Origin: Paraeggerthella hongkongensis
Lineage (GTDB): Bacteria > Actinomycetota > Coriobacteriia > Coriobacteriales > Eggerthellaceae
Direction of reading: 5' to 3'
DNA: 64,000 nt
NCBI RefSeq assembly: GCF_003340345.1
Contig: NZ_PPTQ01000005.1
Span: 1 to 64,000 of the forward strand
The notes beneath the pieces were generated by a model, which had not been told where the DNA came from, did not search any database, and saw only the letters and a program-made list of their open reading frames with translations. Position numbers and translations under genes: made by a program. Positions 9,204-18,629 of this stretch are shown in pieces; the first letter of the stretch is position 1; every line of letters begins with the position of its first letter.

Positions 9204-10883
9204 GTGGCGGAATTCATTTATCAAATGTACAAGGCGCGCAAGGCGCATGGCGACAAGGTCATCTTGGACGACGTGTCGCTGTCGTTCTATCCCGGCGCCA
9301 AGATTGGCGTGGTGGGCCCCAACGGCATGGGCAAGTCGACGCTGCTCAAGCTGATGGCCGGTCTTGAGGAGGTCTCGAACGGCGAGGCGCGTCTCTCTCC
9401 CGGTTACACGGTGGGCATTCTGCAGCAGGAGCCGCCGCTCGATGAGGACAAGACCGTCCTGGAGAATATCGAGCTGGCGTTCGGCGAGGTCAAGGCGAAG
9501 ATCGATCGCTTCAACAAGATCGGCGAACTCATGGGCGAGCCCGACGCCGACTTCGATGCGCTTATGGCGGAGATGGGCGAGCTTCAGGACGCCATCGATG
9601 CGGCGAACGGCTGGGACCTGGACAGCCAGCTGTCCCAGGCTATGGACGCGCTGCAGTGCCCCGATCCCGACATGCCGGTGAACGTGCTGTCCGGCGGCGA
9701 GCGCCGTCGCGTGGCGCTGTGCCGCCTGCTGCTCGAGGCTCCCGACCTGTTGCTTTTGGACGAGCCGACCAACCACTTGGACGCCGAGTCCGTGCTGTGG
9801 CTGGAGCGTTTCCTCAAGAACTACCAGGGCGCTGTTCTGGCCGTCACGCACGACCGCTACTTCCTGGACAACGTGGCCGAGTGGATCTGCGAGGTTGACC
9901 GCGGCAGCTTGTTCCCGTACAAGGGCAATTACTCCACGTACCTGGAGACGAAGGCCGCGCGCCTGGAGGCCCAGGGCCAGCGCGATGCAAAAATGGCGAA
10001 GCGCTTGCAGTCCGAGCTCGAATGGGTTCGTTCCAGCCCGAAGGCTCGCCAGGCGAAGAGCAAGGCCCGTCTTGAGCGCTACGAGCAGATGGCCGCTGAA
10101 GCTGCCGCATCGAAGAAACTCGACTTCACCGACATCCAGATTCCCGTGGGCCCGCGCCTGGGGTCGAAGGTGCTCGTGGCCGAGCATCTGCACAAGGCGT
10201 TCGGGGACCGCGTGCTGATCGACGACTTGTCCTTCGAGCTGCCGCGCAACGGCATCGTGGGCGTGATCGGCCCGAACGGCGTGGGCAAGACCACGCTGTT
10301 CAAGGCGATCGTGGGCTTGGAGGAGCTAACTTCGGGTTCGCTCGACATCGGCGAGACGGTGAAGATCTCCTACGTCGACCAGAACCGCGCGGGCCTCGAC
10401 CCGAAGGCGAACGTGTGGGAGGCCGTGTCCGGCGGCACCGATTACATTCGCGTGGGCGAGACCGAAATCCCGACGCGCGCGTACGTGGCCAGCTTCGGCT
10501 TCAAGGGTTCCGACCAGCAGAAGCCCACGGGCGTGCTGTCCGGCGGCGAGCGCAACCGCTTGAACCTGGCGCTCACGCTGAAAGAGGGCGGCAACCTGCT
10601 GCTTTTGGATGAGCCGACCAACGACCTGGACGTCGAAACGCTCGAGTGCTTGGAAGAGGCGCTGTTGACGTTCCCGGGTTGCGCCGTGGTGGTCAGCCAC
10701 GACCGCATGTTCCTGGACCGCGTTGCCACGCACATCCTGGCATGGGAGGGCACCGACGAGAATCCCGGCAACTGGTTCTGGTTCGAGGGCAACTTCGAGT
10801 CCTACCAGAAGAACAAGGTGGAGCGCTTGGGCGAAGAGGCCGCGAAGCCGCATCGCATCCATCGCAAGCTCACGCGCGACTAG
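9204..10883 (+). CDS. ettA: Energy-dependent translational throttle protein EttA (ABC-F)
   Basis: This 559-residue soluble protein has two ABC ATPase domains and no membrane segment. Walker A motifs are GPNGMGKST and GPNGVGKTT. Signatures are LSGGERRR and LSGGERNR, and Walker B/D-loops are LLLLDEPTNHLD and LLLLDEPTNDLD. Between them is the charged linker typical of ABC-F proteins. The opening MAEFIYQMYKARKAHGDK is characteristic of EttA, which binds the ribosomal E site and gates elongation according to ATP/ADP. Single gene with an end hairpin at 10909. Confidence 0.95.
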   Translation: MAEFIYQMYKARKAHGDKVILDDVSLSFYPGAKIGVVGPNGMGKSTLLKLMAGLEEVSNGEARLSPGYTVGILQQEPPLDEDKTVLENIELAFGEVKAKIDRFNKIGELMGEPDADFDALMAEMGELQDAIDAANGWDLDSQLSQAMDALQCPDPDMPVNVLSGGERRRVALCRLLLEAPDLLLLDEPTNHLDAESVLWLERFLKNYQGAVLAVTHDRYFLDNVAEWICEVDRGSLFPYKGNYSTYLETKAARLEAQGQRDAKMAKRLQSELEWVRSSPKARQAKSKARLERYEQMAAEAAASKKLDFTDIQIPVGPRLGSKVLVAEHLHKAFGDRVLIDDLSFELPRNGIVGVIGPNGVGKTTLFKAIVGLEELTSGSLDIGETVKISYVDQNRAGLDPKANVWEAVSGGTDYIRVGETEIPTRAYVASFGFKGSDQQKPTGVLSGGERNRLNLALTLKEGGNLLLLDEPTNDLDVETLECLEEALLTFPGCAVVVSHDRMFLDRVATHILAWEGTDENPGNWFWFEGNFESYQKNKVERLGEEAAKPHRIHRKLTRD

Positions 10884-10908
10884 CGCACTGTCCAACCGGT
10901 TTCAAACG

Positions 10909-10940
10909 AAGGGGCTGCATCAAACGTGATGCAGCCCCTT
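10909..10940. terminator. Bidirectional hairpin terminator
   Basis: A perfect 14-bp stem (AAGGGGCTGCATCA with TGATGCAGCCCCTT) and a four-base loop lie between ettA and the convergent UPF0210 gene. It lacks a strong U-tract on the plus strand. Confidence 0.75.
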
Positions 10941-11035
10941 CGCGGTGTGCCCGGCGCGTTCGGCAGAGCTTTGCTGGGTCGATTCGCGCCCATAATGGTG
11001 CGGGAGGCGGCCCGTGACCGCCTCCGGGAAGCGCG

Positions 11036-12400
11036 CTAGTTTTTCAACGAGTTGATCGGCGCGGGCATGCGGCCGCCGCGATGGGCGAACACCGTGCCTG
11101 CATGCTGGTTGACCGGCATGACGGGCGCGTAGCCCAGCAGGCCGCCGAAGTCCAGCTGGTCGCCTACCTGCTTGCCGATTGCGGGGATAACGCGCACGGC
11201 GGTGGTCTTGTTGTTGATCATGCCGATGGCGCATTCGTCGGCGATGATGCCGAAGATGGTCTCGACGCTGGTGTCGCCGGGCACCGCGATCATGTCCAGG
11301 CCCACCGAGCATACGCAGGTCATGGCCTCGAGCTTCTCCAGGGACAGGGCGCCGGATTCCGCCGCGCGAATCATGCCGGCATCCTCGGACACGGGAATGA
11401 ACGCGCCGGACAGGCCGCCGACCGACGACGACGCCATGACGCCGCCCTTCTTCACGGCGTCGTTGAGCATGGCGAGCGCGGCCGTGGTCCCCGGACCGCC
11501 GCACTGGCCAACGCCGATGGCTTCCAGAATTTCCGCCACCGAATCGCCTTCGGCCGGCGTAGGGGCCAGCGAAAGATCCAGGATGCCCTGCTGCACGCCC
11601 AAGCGGCGCGATGCTTCGCGCGCCATCAGCTCGCCCGCGCGCGTGATCTTGAACGCGGTAGCCTTGATGGCTTCGGCAACCGACGTGATGTCGGCGTCTT
11701 TCGGCAGATCGGCCAGCACGGCGCGCACCACGCCGGGTCCCGATACGCCCACGTTCACCACGGCGTCGGCCTCGCCTGATCCGTGGAACGCGCCGGCCAT
11801 GAAGGGGTTGTCCTCCACGGCGTTGCAGAATACCACCAGCTTGCCTGCGCCGATACACTGGCGGTCGGCCGTGGCCTCGGCCGTCTGCTTCACGATGCCG
11901 GCCATCTTGAAGGCGGCGTCCATGTTGATGCCCGCGCGCGTGGATCCCACGTTTACGCTCGAGCATACGTTGTCGGTTGCGGCCAACGCGTGGGGGATCG
12001 ACTCCATCAGCGTGTTGTCGGCTTTCGAGGCCCCCTTGTGCACGAGCGCGCTGAAGCCGCCCACGAAGTCGACGCCCACTTCCTTGCCTGCTTTGTCCAT
12101 GGCCACGGCGATGGGCGTGAAGTCGGTTGCGTTGGTAGCTGCGCAGATCTCGGCGATAGGCGTGACGGAGATGCGCTTGTTCACGATGGGGATGCCGTAC
12201 TCGCGCTCCAGCTGTTCGGCGGTGGGGACCAGCCGTTCGGCGGCGCTGGTCATGCGGTCGTAGACCTTGCGGGCCATAACGTCGATGTCGGCGTCGGTGC
12301 AACCGCGCAGGTTCAGGCCCAGCGTGATGGTTCGGATGTCCAGGTGCTGCTTGCTCACCATCGCAAGCGTCTCGGCGATTTCTGCCGGCGTGATCTGCAT
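11036..12400 (-). CDS. UPF0210 / DUF711 (PFL-like) protein
   Basis: The 454-residue protein matches the UPF0210 family, related to the pyruvate formate-lyase fold but of unknown activity. Recognisable segments are the N-terminal '[12 protein letters not shown]', '[10 protein letters not shown]', 'VGQCGGPGT' and the glycine-rich end '[16 protein letters not shown]'. In many bacteria it is preceded by a small ACT protein (UPF0237); none is seen here. It is a single leftward gene between ettA and the biotin operon. Cytoplasmic; function not known. Confidence 0.85.
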   Translation of the reverse strand: MQITPAEIAETLAMVSKQHLDIRTITLGLNLRGCTDADIDVMARKVYDRMTSAAERLVPTAEQLEREYGIPIVNKRISVTPIAEICAATNATDFTPIAVAMDKAGKEVGVDFVGGFSALVHKGASKADNTLMESIPHALAATDNVCSSVNVGSTRAGINMDAAFKMAGIVKQTAEATADRQCIGAGKLVVFCNAVEDNPFMAGAFHGSGEADAVVNVGVSGPGVVRAVLADLPKDADITSVAEAIKATAFKITRAGELMAREASRRLGVQQGILDLSLAPTPAEGDSVAEILEAIGVGQCGGPGTTAALAMLNDAVKKGGVMASSSVGGLSGAFIPVSEDAGMIRAAESGALSLEKLEAMTCVCSVGLDMIAVPGDTSVETIFGIIADECAIGMINNKTTAVRVIPAIGKQVGDQLDFGGLLGYAPVMPVNQHAGTVFAHRGGRMPAPINSLKN

Positions 12401-12502
12401 GGCGTCCTGTCTTTCTCTCTGGCGTTTGGGTATCGGTACAGTCTAGCAAATTATAGGGCGGGATGCCGGGCGAGACGGGGGGACGCTGCCGACGTGACGA
12501 AA

Positions 12503-12712
12503 TTGCGCGCGCAAAACCGCTTCCGCTGGTAGGTTTTGACGGTTTGGAGTCGTTTGGTCTGCCGGATCAAGCGACCGTGGCAGCATGCTTCGACCATGCA
12601 GCGCCGTGACCAGGCAAAACGAAAATCGGGCCAAGCAACGATGACAACGATGCCCGATTCGACGACCTCAAACCGTAAAAACCTGCCAGCGAAGGCGGTT
12701 TTGCGCGCGCAA
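12503..12712 (+). repeat. R2: 210-bp element with terminal inverted repeats (copy 2 of 3)
   Basis: Ends are TTGCGCGCGC and GCGCGCGCAA. About 45 bp inward the two ends are near-complementary (CGCTGGTAGGTTTTGACGG against CTGCCAGCG with CCGTAAAAACC). The interior TGACCAGGCAAAACGAAAA matches R1 in the same orientation. It lies between the UPF0210 gene and bioA and has no supported reading frame. Confidence 0.85.
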
Positions 12713-12822
12713 CTCGGTAATGCGGGGGAGTGCGGGGTGACGCGGGGTAGTGCAGGGGCGCTCCGCCCGGGTCCGCCCCGCCGCCTCCGCAGCCCCATGC
12801 GATCCCGATGCAAGCGCGCGGG

Positions 12823-12880
12823 CATTGTCGATCCTAAAACACGTTTTTGGGCCCAAAAACGTGTTTTAGGATCGACAATG
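12823..12880. repeat. Perfect 58-bp palindrome with no spacer
   Basis: Every base from 12823 to 12851 pairs with its partner from 12880 down to 12852 (29 of 29), the centre being TTTGGGCCCAAA and the ends CATTGTCG/CGACAATG. It begins 36 bp beyond the bioA stop codon. It could act as a terminator for the biotin operon, but it has no U-tract or loop. Outside the last base the symmetry stops abruptly. Confidence 0.95.
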
Positions 12881-12916
12881 AGCTTCCCGGCACGGCGCGA
12901 GCGCTTCGCCCCGGCT

Positions 12917-14260
<1,344 letters not shown>

Positions 14261-14326
14261 GCGGATTCCTTTCCGGGGTCGGTGCGGGCGGGGTGCGCCG
14301 CGCGATCTGCCGTGCGCGGCGGCGGG

Positions 14327-15019
14327 TCAGTTGAACAGGCTTGCCAGGTAGCGAGCGCTGCAGTCGAGATCCTGCGCGCCTGGCGGGATGCAAGCGATCA
14401 CGGGAATCCCGGTCAACTCGCGCGCCATCAGCCGGTTGTCTTCGTGCAGGGGGTTGCCGGCTTCGTAGTTGTTGAGCAAGATGCCGTGGCAAGCGATGCC
14501 GCGCTGGGCAAGGTAGAGGGTCGTGGTGGCAAGGGCGTTCAGCGTGCCCAGTCCTGCGTCGGCGACCACGACGGTTCCCAGGCCCAGCTTCAGCACCACG
14601 TCCTCCAGCATGAGGCGGCGCTTGCCGTCCCAGCGCAGCGGGCAGACGATGCCGCCGCTTCCCTCCACCAGCACCAGCTCGTGCCGGGTGCGAGCGCGGT
14701 CGTAGTCGCGTTGAACGACGTCCAGGTCAACGGGGTTTCCCTCCAGCCGCGCAGCAAGATGGGGCGATACCGCCGTTCGGTACGTGTAGGAGACCAAGCG
14801 CTCGTGGGGCTCGTCCAGCCCGGCAACTCGGGCGACGTACGAGGCATCGCTCGAGATAGCCCCGTGGTCGTCCGTTTCGATGCCGCTGATGGCGGCTTTG
14901 TAGTAACCGGCGTCGTATCCCGCTTCGCGCAGCTGCTTCAAAATGAGGGCGCTCACGTAGGTTTTGCCGACGTCGGTTCCGGTCGCGGTGACGAACAGGC
15001 CGCGCGATGTCGTATCCAT
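14327..15019 (-). CDS. bioD: Dethiobiotin synthetase
   Basis: The 230-residue enzyme carboxylates DAPA to dethiobiotin with ATP. The N-terminal P-loop reads TATGTDVGKTY (about residues 11-21), with the catalytic Lys in 'YYKAAISG' and 'VEGSGGI' as the DAPA/metal segment. Normal family length. It lies between bioB (63 bp upstream) and bioA (66 bp downstream), in pathway context. Confidence 0.95.
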   Translation of the reverse strand: MDTTSRGLFVTATGTDVGKTYVSALILKQLREAGYDAGYYKAAISGIETDDHGAISSDASYVARVAGLDEPHERLVSYTYRTAVSPHLAARLEGNPVDLDVVQRDYDRARTRHELVLVEGSGGIVCPLRWDGKRRLMLEDVVLKLGLGTVVVADAGLGTLNALATTTLYLAQRGIACHGILLNNYEAGNPLHEDNRLMARELTGIPVIACIPPGAQDLDCSARYLASLFN

Positions 15020-15082
15020 GCAGTTCCTCGTCTCTGGTTGAAGGTTGCTCGACGCGCGCGGGGCGGTGCGCTCCGGGGTGCG

Positions 15083-16069
15083 TCAGATGATGGGGTCGGG
15101 CACGAAGAACCCGGCGGAAGCGGCCATCGCCCGATCGGAAAGGACGGTGAACCCGCCCGTGGTCAGCATGTCCCCCGATATGAGGGCGTTCGCGCCCGCG
15201 CTCAGGCAGTCGCGACCCGCTTCACGCAAGAGCGCGCGCCCGCCGGCAAGCCGCAGCGACGTGCCGGGCATGGCGAACCGGAACAGCGCCACCGTGCGCA
15301 GCACCTCGTCGTGCCCGAGCGGCGGCATGTTTGCCAGCGGCGTGCCGGGAATGGGGTTCAGCACGTTGATGGGCACGGAGTCGGGGCCGATCGCGCGCAG
15401 TTCGAGCGCCAGGTTGATGCGGTCGGCCCGGCTTTCCCCCATCCCGATGATGCCGCCGCTGCACACTTCCAGCCCGGCGTCGCGCGCGGCTTGTATCGCG
15501 TGCAGCTTGTCATCGTAGCCGTGCGATGTGCATATATGGGGAAAGAACGCGCGCGAGGTTTCCAGGTTGTTGTGCACGCGCTCAAGCCCGGCTTGCGCCA
15601 GCATGGCGAAATCCTCCTGCGAAAGCAGGCCGAGCGAGGCGCACACGGAAACGCCTGTCGCGCGTTTGACGGCGGCTATGGCGCTTGCAGCCTGCTCGAC
15701 TTCGTGCGGGGACAGCTTTTGGCCGGATGCGACGAGCGAGAACCTTTGCACGCCGGCTTCGACGTCGCGCTTCGCCTGGTCCACGATGGCGTCCACGCTT
15801 TGGAAGGGGTACTCCTGAACGGAGGCGTCCCAGTGGGTCGATTGGGCGCAGTACGCGCAGTTCTCCGGGCAGCGCCCGCTTTTGGCGTTGACGATGCTGC
15901 ACAGGTCGAAGTCGTCGCCGCAACGCGCTTGGCGGATGCGGTTCGCGGCCGCGGCAAGGTCGGTCAGCGGCTCGGCGGCAAGCGTCATCAAATCGTCGCG
16001 GCTGAGGTCGCCGCCTTCGACGGCGATGCGTTCGCATCGGGCGATGGGGTTGCGGTTGAAGGCGCTCAT
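15083..16069 (-). CDS. bioB: Biotin synthase
   Basis: This 328-residue radical SAM enzyme inserts sulfur into dethiobiotin. The SAM cluster motif is CPENCAYCAQS (CxxxCxxC, about residue 64). Conserved segments include 'RFSLVASG', 'NLETSR', 'GGIIGMGE' and 'NVLNPIPGTPL'. The start overlaps the bioY stop by four bases, so the two are coupled. Length and motifs are normal. Confidence 0.96.
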   Translation of the reverse strand: MSAFNRNPIARCERIAVEGGDLSRDDLMTLAAEPLTDLAAAANRIRQARCGDDFDLCSIVNAKSGRCPENCAYCAQSTHWDASVQEYPFQSVDAIVDQAKRDVEAGVQRFSLVASGQKLSPHEVEQAASAIAAVKRATGVSVCASLGLLSQEDFAMLAQAGLERVHNNLETSRAFFPHICTSHGYDDKLHAIQAARDAGLEVCSGGIIGMGESRADRINLALELRAIGPDSVPINVLNPIPGTPLANMPPLGHDEVLRTVALFRFAMPGTSLRLAGGRALLREAGRDCLSAGANALISGDMLTTGGFTVLSDRAMAASAGFFVPDPII

Positions 16070-16674
16070 GCGCGGCCCTGCTTTTGGCTTATCAGGGGCA
16101 GCAGGCGCTTGGCAAGTGCGGCGCTAGCGAAGCACAGCGCGATGTCGCCCGGCACGGCAAGCACGAAGCAGTACAGCACAAGGGGCCCGAGCGCGATGGG
16201 GGCTCCTATGACGAAGTTGCTGATCAGGTAGAAGTAGACCATGCCGATCAGGTAGACCACGCCCAGCCCGGCGAAGCATGCGGCAAGCAAGCGCTTCATG
16301 GAGGGCCGCGGCGTCGCCCACGCGATGCGCGCCGTGAGGTACGTGCCCGCGCAAAAGCCGATCAGGTAGCCGAAGCTCGGCTGTGCCAGATACCCGATGC
16401 CTCCGCCGGACGCGAAGATGGGCAGGCCGATCAGTCCGAGCGCAACGTAAGCCGCCACGCTCAGCGTTCCCCAGCGCGGGCCGAGCAACAGGCCGGCCAT
16501 GGTGGTGAACAGGAATTGCAAGGTGAACGGCACCACGGGAACCGGCACCTTCACGAAGGCTCCTACCGCGATGAAGGCGCAGAACAGCGCGCACAGCACA
16601 AGCGACCGCGTGCGGGCTTTTGTGTTGTTCGCCAGGCTCGGGCGGGTTGATGCTTCGGCTGCTTGCTTAGGCAT
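16066..16674 (-). CDS. bioY: Biotin ECF transporter substrate-binding subunit
   Basis: The 202-residue membrane protein has about six hydrophobic helices and the BioY family segments 'VPFTLQFLFTTMAGLLLGPRWG' (abridged by its core TLQF...LGPRWG) and 'GGIGYLAQPSFGYLIGF'. BioY binds biotin and works with a shared EcfT/EcfA module, which is not in this window. It overlaps birA by eight bases upstream and bioB by four bases downstream, so it is in the middle of one transcript. Confidence 0.93.
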   Translation of the reverse strand: MPKQAAEASTRPSLANNTKARTRSLVLCALFCAFIAVGAFVKVPVPVVPFTLQFLFTTMAGLLLGPRWGTLSVAAYVALGLIGLPIFASGGGIGYLAQPSFGYLIGFCAGTYLTARIAWATPRPSMKRLLAACFAGLGVVYLIGMVYFYLISNFVIGAPIALGPLVLYCFVLAVPGDIALCFASAALAKRLLPLISQKQGRA

Positions 16675-17638
16675 GGGCGGTGCTCACTTCCCCGTACGGG
16701 AGCTCCAGGCGCGTTTTGTCCGGAAGCTCTACCACCAGTTTGAAATCCTCGGTCAAGTCGACGGCCCGCGCGCGCACGCGCGACTCGTCGCGCGTGATCA
16801 CGATGGGCTCGCCCAGCAGAAAGCAGCGGCGGCGATACTCGTCGTAGAACGAACGGTCGGGTAGATGCCGGTACAAGCCCCAGAACCGATCGAGCACTTC
16901 CGCCACCAGCCGGTTGCGCAGGGCTTTTTCGTCGGCGTCGCAGACGGATCCCGCAATGTCGCCAAGGGGGGCGGGAAATCCTTCCGCGGGCGGCTTCACG
17001 TTCACCCCGATGCCCAGCACGGCATGGTCGAAGCAGCCCGACTCCATGTCCACGGCGCCTTCCGTCAGGATGCCGGCCACCTTCTTTCCGTTGCAGTAGA
17101 TGTCGTTCACCCATTTGATGGAAGCCTGCTTGCCCGCTACGTGCTCGATCGCCTGGGCGCAAGCAACCGCCGCGGCCGTGGTCAGGTACTGGGCGCGATC
17201 GGCTTGCAGGGCGGGCCGCAGCACGATGCTCAGGTAGATGCCGGTTGCGGTGGGGGAGAAGAACTCCTTGCCCCGCCGTCCTTTTCCCGCTGTCTGCCCC
17301 TCGGCCACCACGACGGTTCCTTCGGGTGCGCCCTCGATTGCGCGGCGGCGCGCTTCGTCGTTCGTCGAGTCCACAAGCTTGCGGACGATCAGGTTGAACG
17401 GGTGGTCTCGGGGCAGGAACCGCTCTATGCCTTGGGGCGAGAGCAGGTCGTTTTCCTGCGAGAGGGCGTAGCCCTTGTTCGTGACGGCGTCTATTTCGTA
17501 GCCTTCCGCACGCAGGGCGTTGACCGCCTTCCATACGGCGTTGCGGCTGACGCCGATGGCCTCGGCAAGCTTCTCTCCCGACACGTACCGTTCTCGATTG
17601 CTTTCCAGCAGGCAGAGCAGCTGCTCTTTGGTTCCCAT
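16667..17638 (-). CDS. birA: Biotin-protein ligase / biotin operon repressor
   Basis: The 323-residue protein joins biotin to carboxylase domains. Residues 1-60 form a winged helix (SGEKLAEAIGVSRNAVWKAVNAL), so this is the bifunctional class that can also repress biotin genes. The ligase core has 'TNDEARR', 'GQTAGKGRRGKEF' and 'KWVNDIYCNGKK', followed by the small C-terminal domain. I chose the ATG at 17638, preceded by ACGGAGGGT. It is first in the operon birA-bioY-bioB-bioD-bioA. I found no canonical BirA operator upstream. Confidence 0.93.
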   Translation of the reverse strand: MGTKEQLLCLLESNRERYVSGEKLAEAIGVSRNAVWKAVNALRAEGYEIDAVTNKGYALSQENDLLSPQGIERFLPRDHPFNLIVRKLVDSTNDEARRRAIEGAPEGTVVVAEGQTAGKGRRGKEFFSPTATGIYLSIVLRPALQADRAQYLTTAAAVACAQAIEHVAGKQASIKWVNDIYCNGKKVAGILTEGAVDMESGCFDHAVLGIGVNVKPPAEGFPAPLGDIAGSVCDADEKALRNRLVAEVLDRFWGLYRHLPDRSFYDEYRRRCFLLGEPIVITRDESRVRARAVDLTEDFKLVVELPDKTRLELPYGEVSTAHA

Positions 17639-17897
17639 CGACCCTCCGTTTGTTCGCTCGGTATGCGCATGGTAGGGGAGGCGCGGTCGTCGTGTCAACG
17701 AATTCCGGTACTTGCGGGTGACAATGCGGCCGGGACGAAGCGAACGCTTCTTGAGCGGCACGGGTGCGCGCGGGGTTGTACCGCATGCTTGAGCGGCGCG
17801 CGGGGCTTGCCGCACGCTTGGTTTTTCGATGACGTCGCCCGACGCTCCCTACCGCGCCGGTTGCCTTTCCGTGCGCGAAGCCATAGAATATCGTTAT

Positions 17898-17912
17898 TGA
17901 ACAAACTGTTCA
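17898..17912. promoter_or_regulatory. Candidate TetR operator
   Basis: TGAACA-AAC-TGTTCA is a perfect 6-bp dyad with a three-base spacer, 33 bp before the TetR start, and a related GTTGTTTAA half-site follows at 17925-17933. This suits autoregulation. The rest of the 307-bp gap from birA holds no gene. Confidence 0.6.
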
Positions 17913-17945
17913 TTATTGATCGAGTTGTTTAAAAGGAGTGTCTCC

Positions 17946-18578
17946 ATGGCAGAAACGCGTGGCGACGCCTCGGCGTCCTCCTGCGAAGACAGGCGCATTA
18001 CGCGGTCGAAGAAGGCCCTGCGGGACGCGATCGTCGCGCTTATGGAAGAGCGTGATTTCGACGACATCACGGTAAACGACCTGTGCGAGCGAGCCGATCT
18101 GAACCGCGGCACGTTCTACAACCATTTTCGGGATAAGGACGATTTGCTGGCTACCCTCGAAAACGAGGTCATAGCCGATCTGGACCATTTCCAAGAGCAG
18201 ATGCAAGACCTTACGGTTCCTTACCTTTGGACGCACAAGACGAAGAAGCGGCCGCTGCCCCTGCTGGTGGAACTGTACGATTACCTGCGCGAACAGGGTG
18301 ACTTCCTGCACGCCGTCCTGGGTCCCGGCGGCGATGTGCGCTTTGCGCCGCGCCTGCGGGACTCGGTTTGCACGAACCTGATCCAATCCATCCTGCACGA
18401 ACGCTACCGCAACGATCCCGAGCCGTTTGTGCGGTACTACGTGGCGTTTTTCGCGTCGGCGTACATGGGCGTCATCATGCGCTGGATCGAGACGGGCATG
18501 CAGGAAAGCTCGGAGGACATGGCGCTGATCGCCGTTCGGCTGTTCTTCATCAAGCCGGGCGAATCGATTGTATTGTAG
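17946..18578 (+). CDS. TetR/AcrR-family regulator
   Basis: The 210-residue protein has an N-terminal helix-turn-helix (ALRDAIVALMEERDFDDITVNDLCERADLNRGTFYNHF; the recognition core is LNRGTFYNHF, about residues 48-57). An all-helical ligand domain of the TetR_C_7-like type follows. The ATG at 17946 follows AAAAGGAGTG; an ATG at 17916 would run through the operator. Its stop lies 51 bp before the activase start, so the pair is one transcript and the regulator probably controls the activase. Ligand unknown. Confidence 0.88.
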   Translation: MAETRGDASASSCEDRRITRSKKALRDAIVALMEERDFDDITVNDLCERADLNRGTFYNHFRDKDDLLATLENEVIADLDHFQEQMQDLTVPYLWTHKTKKRPLPLLVELYDYLREQGDFLHAVLGPGGDVRFAPRLRDSVCTNLIQSILHERYRNDPEPFVRYYVAFFASAYMGVIMRWIETGMQESSEDMALIAVRLFFIKPGESIVL

Positions 18579-18629
18579 GTGGAAACGATGAACCGAAACG
18601 ACGAAACAACCCCTTCGAAGGAGAACGTC

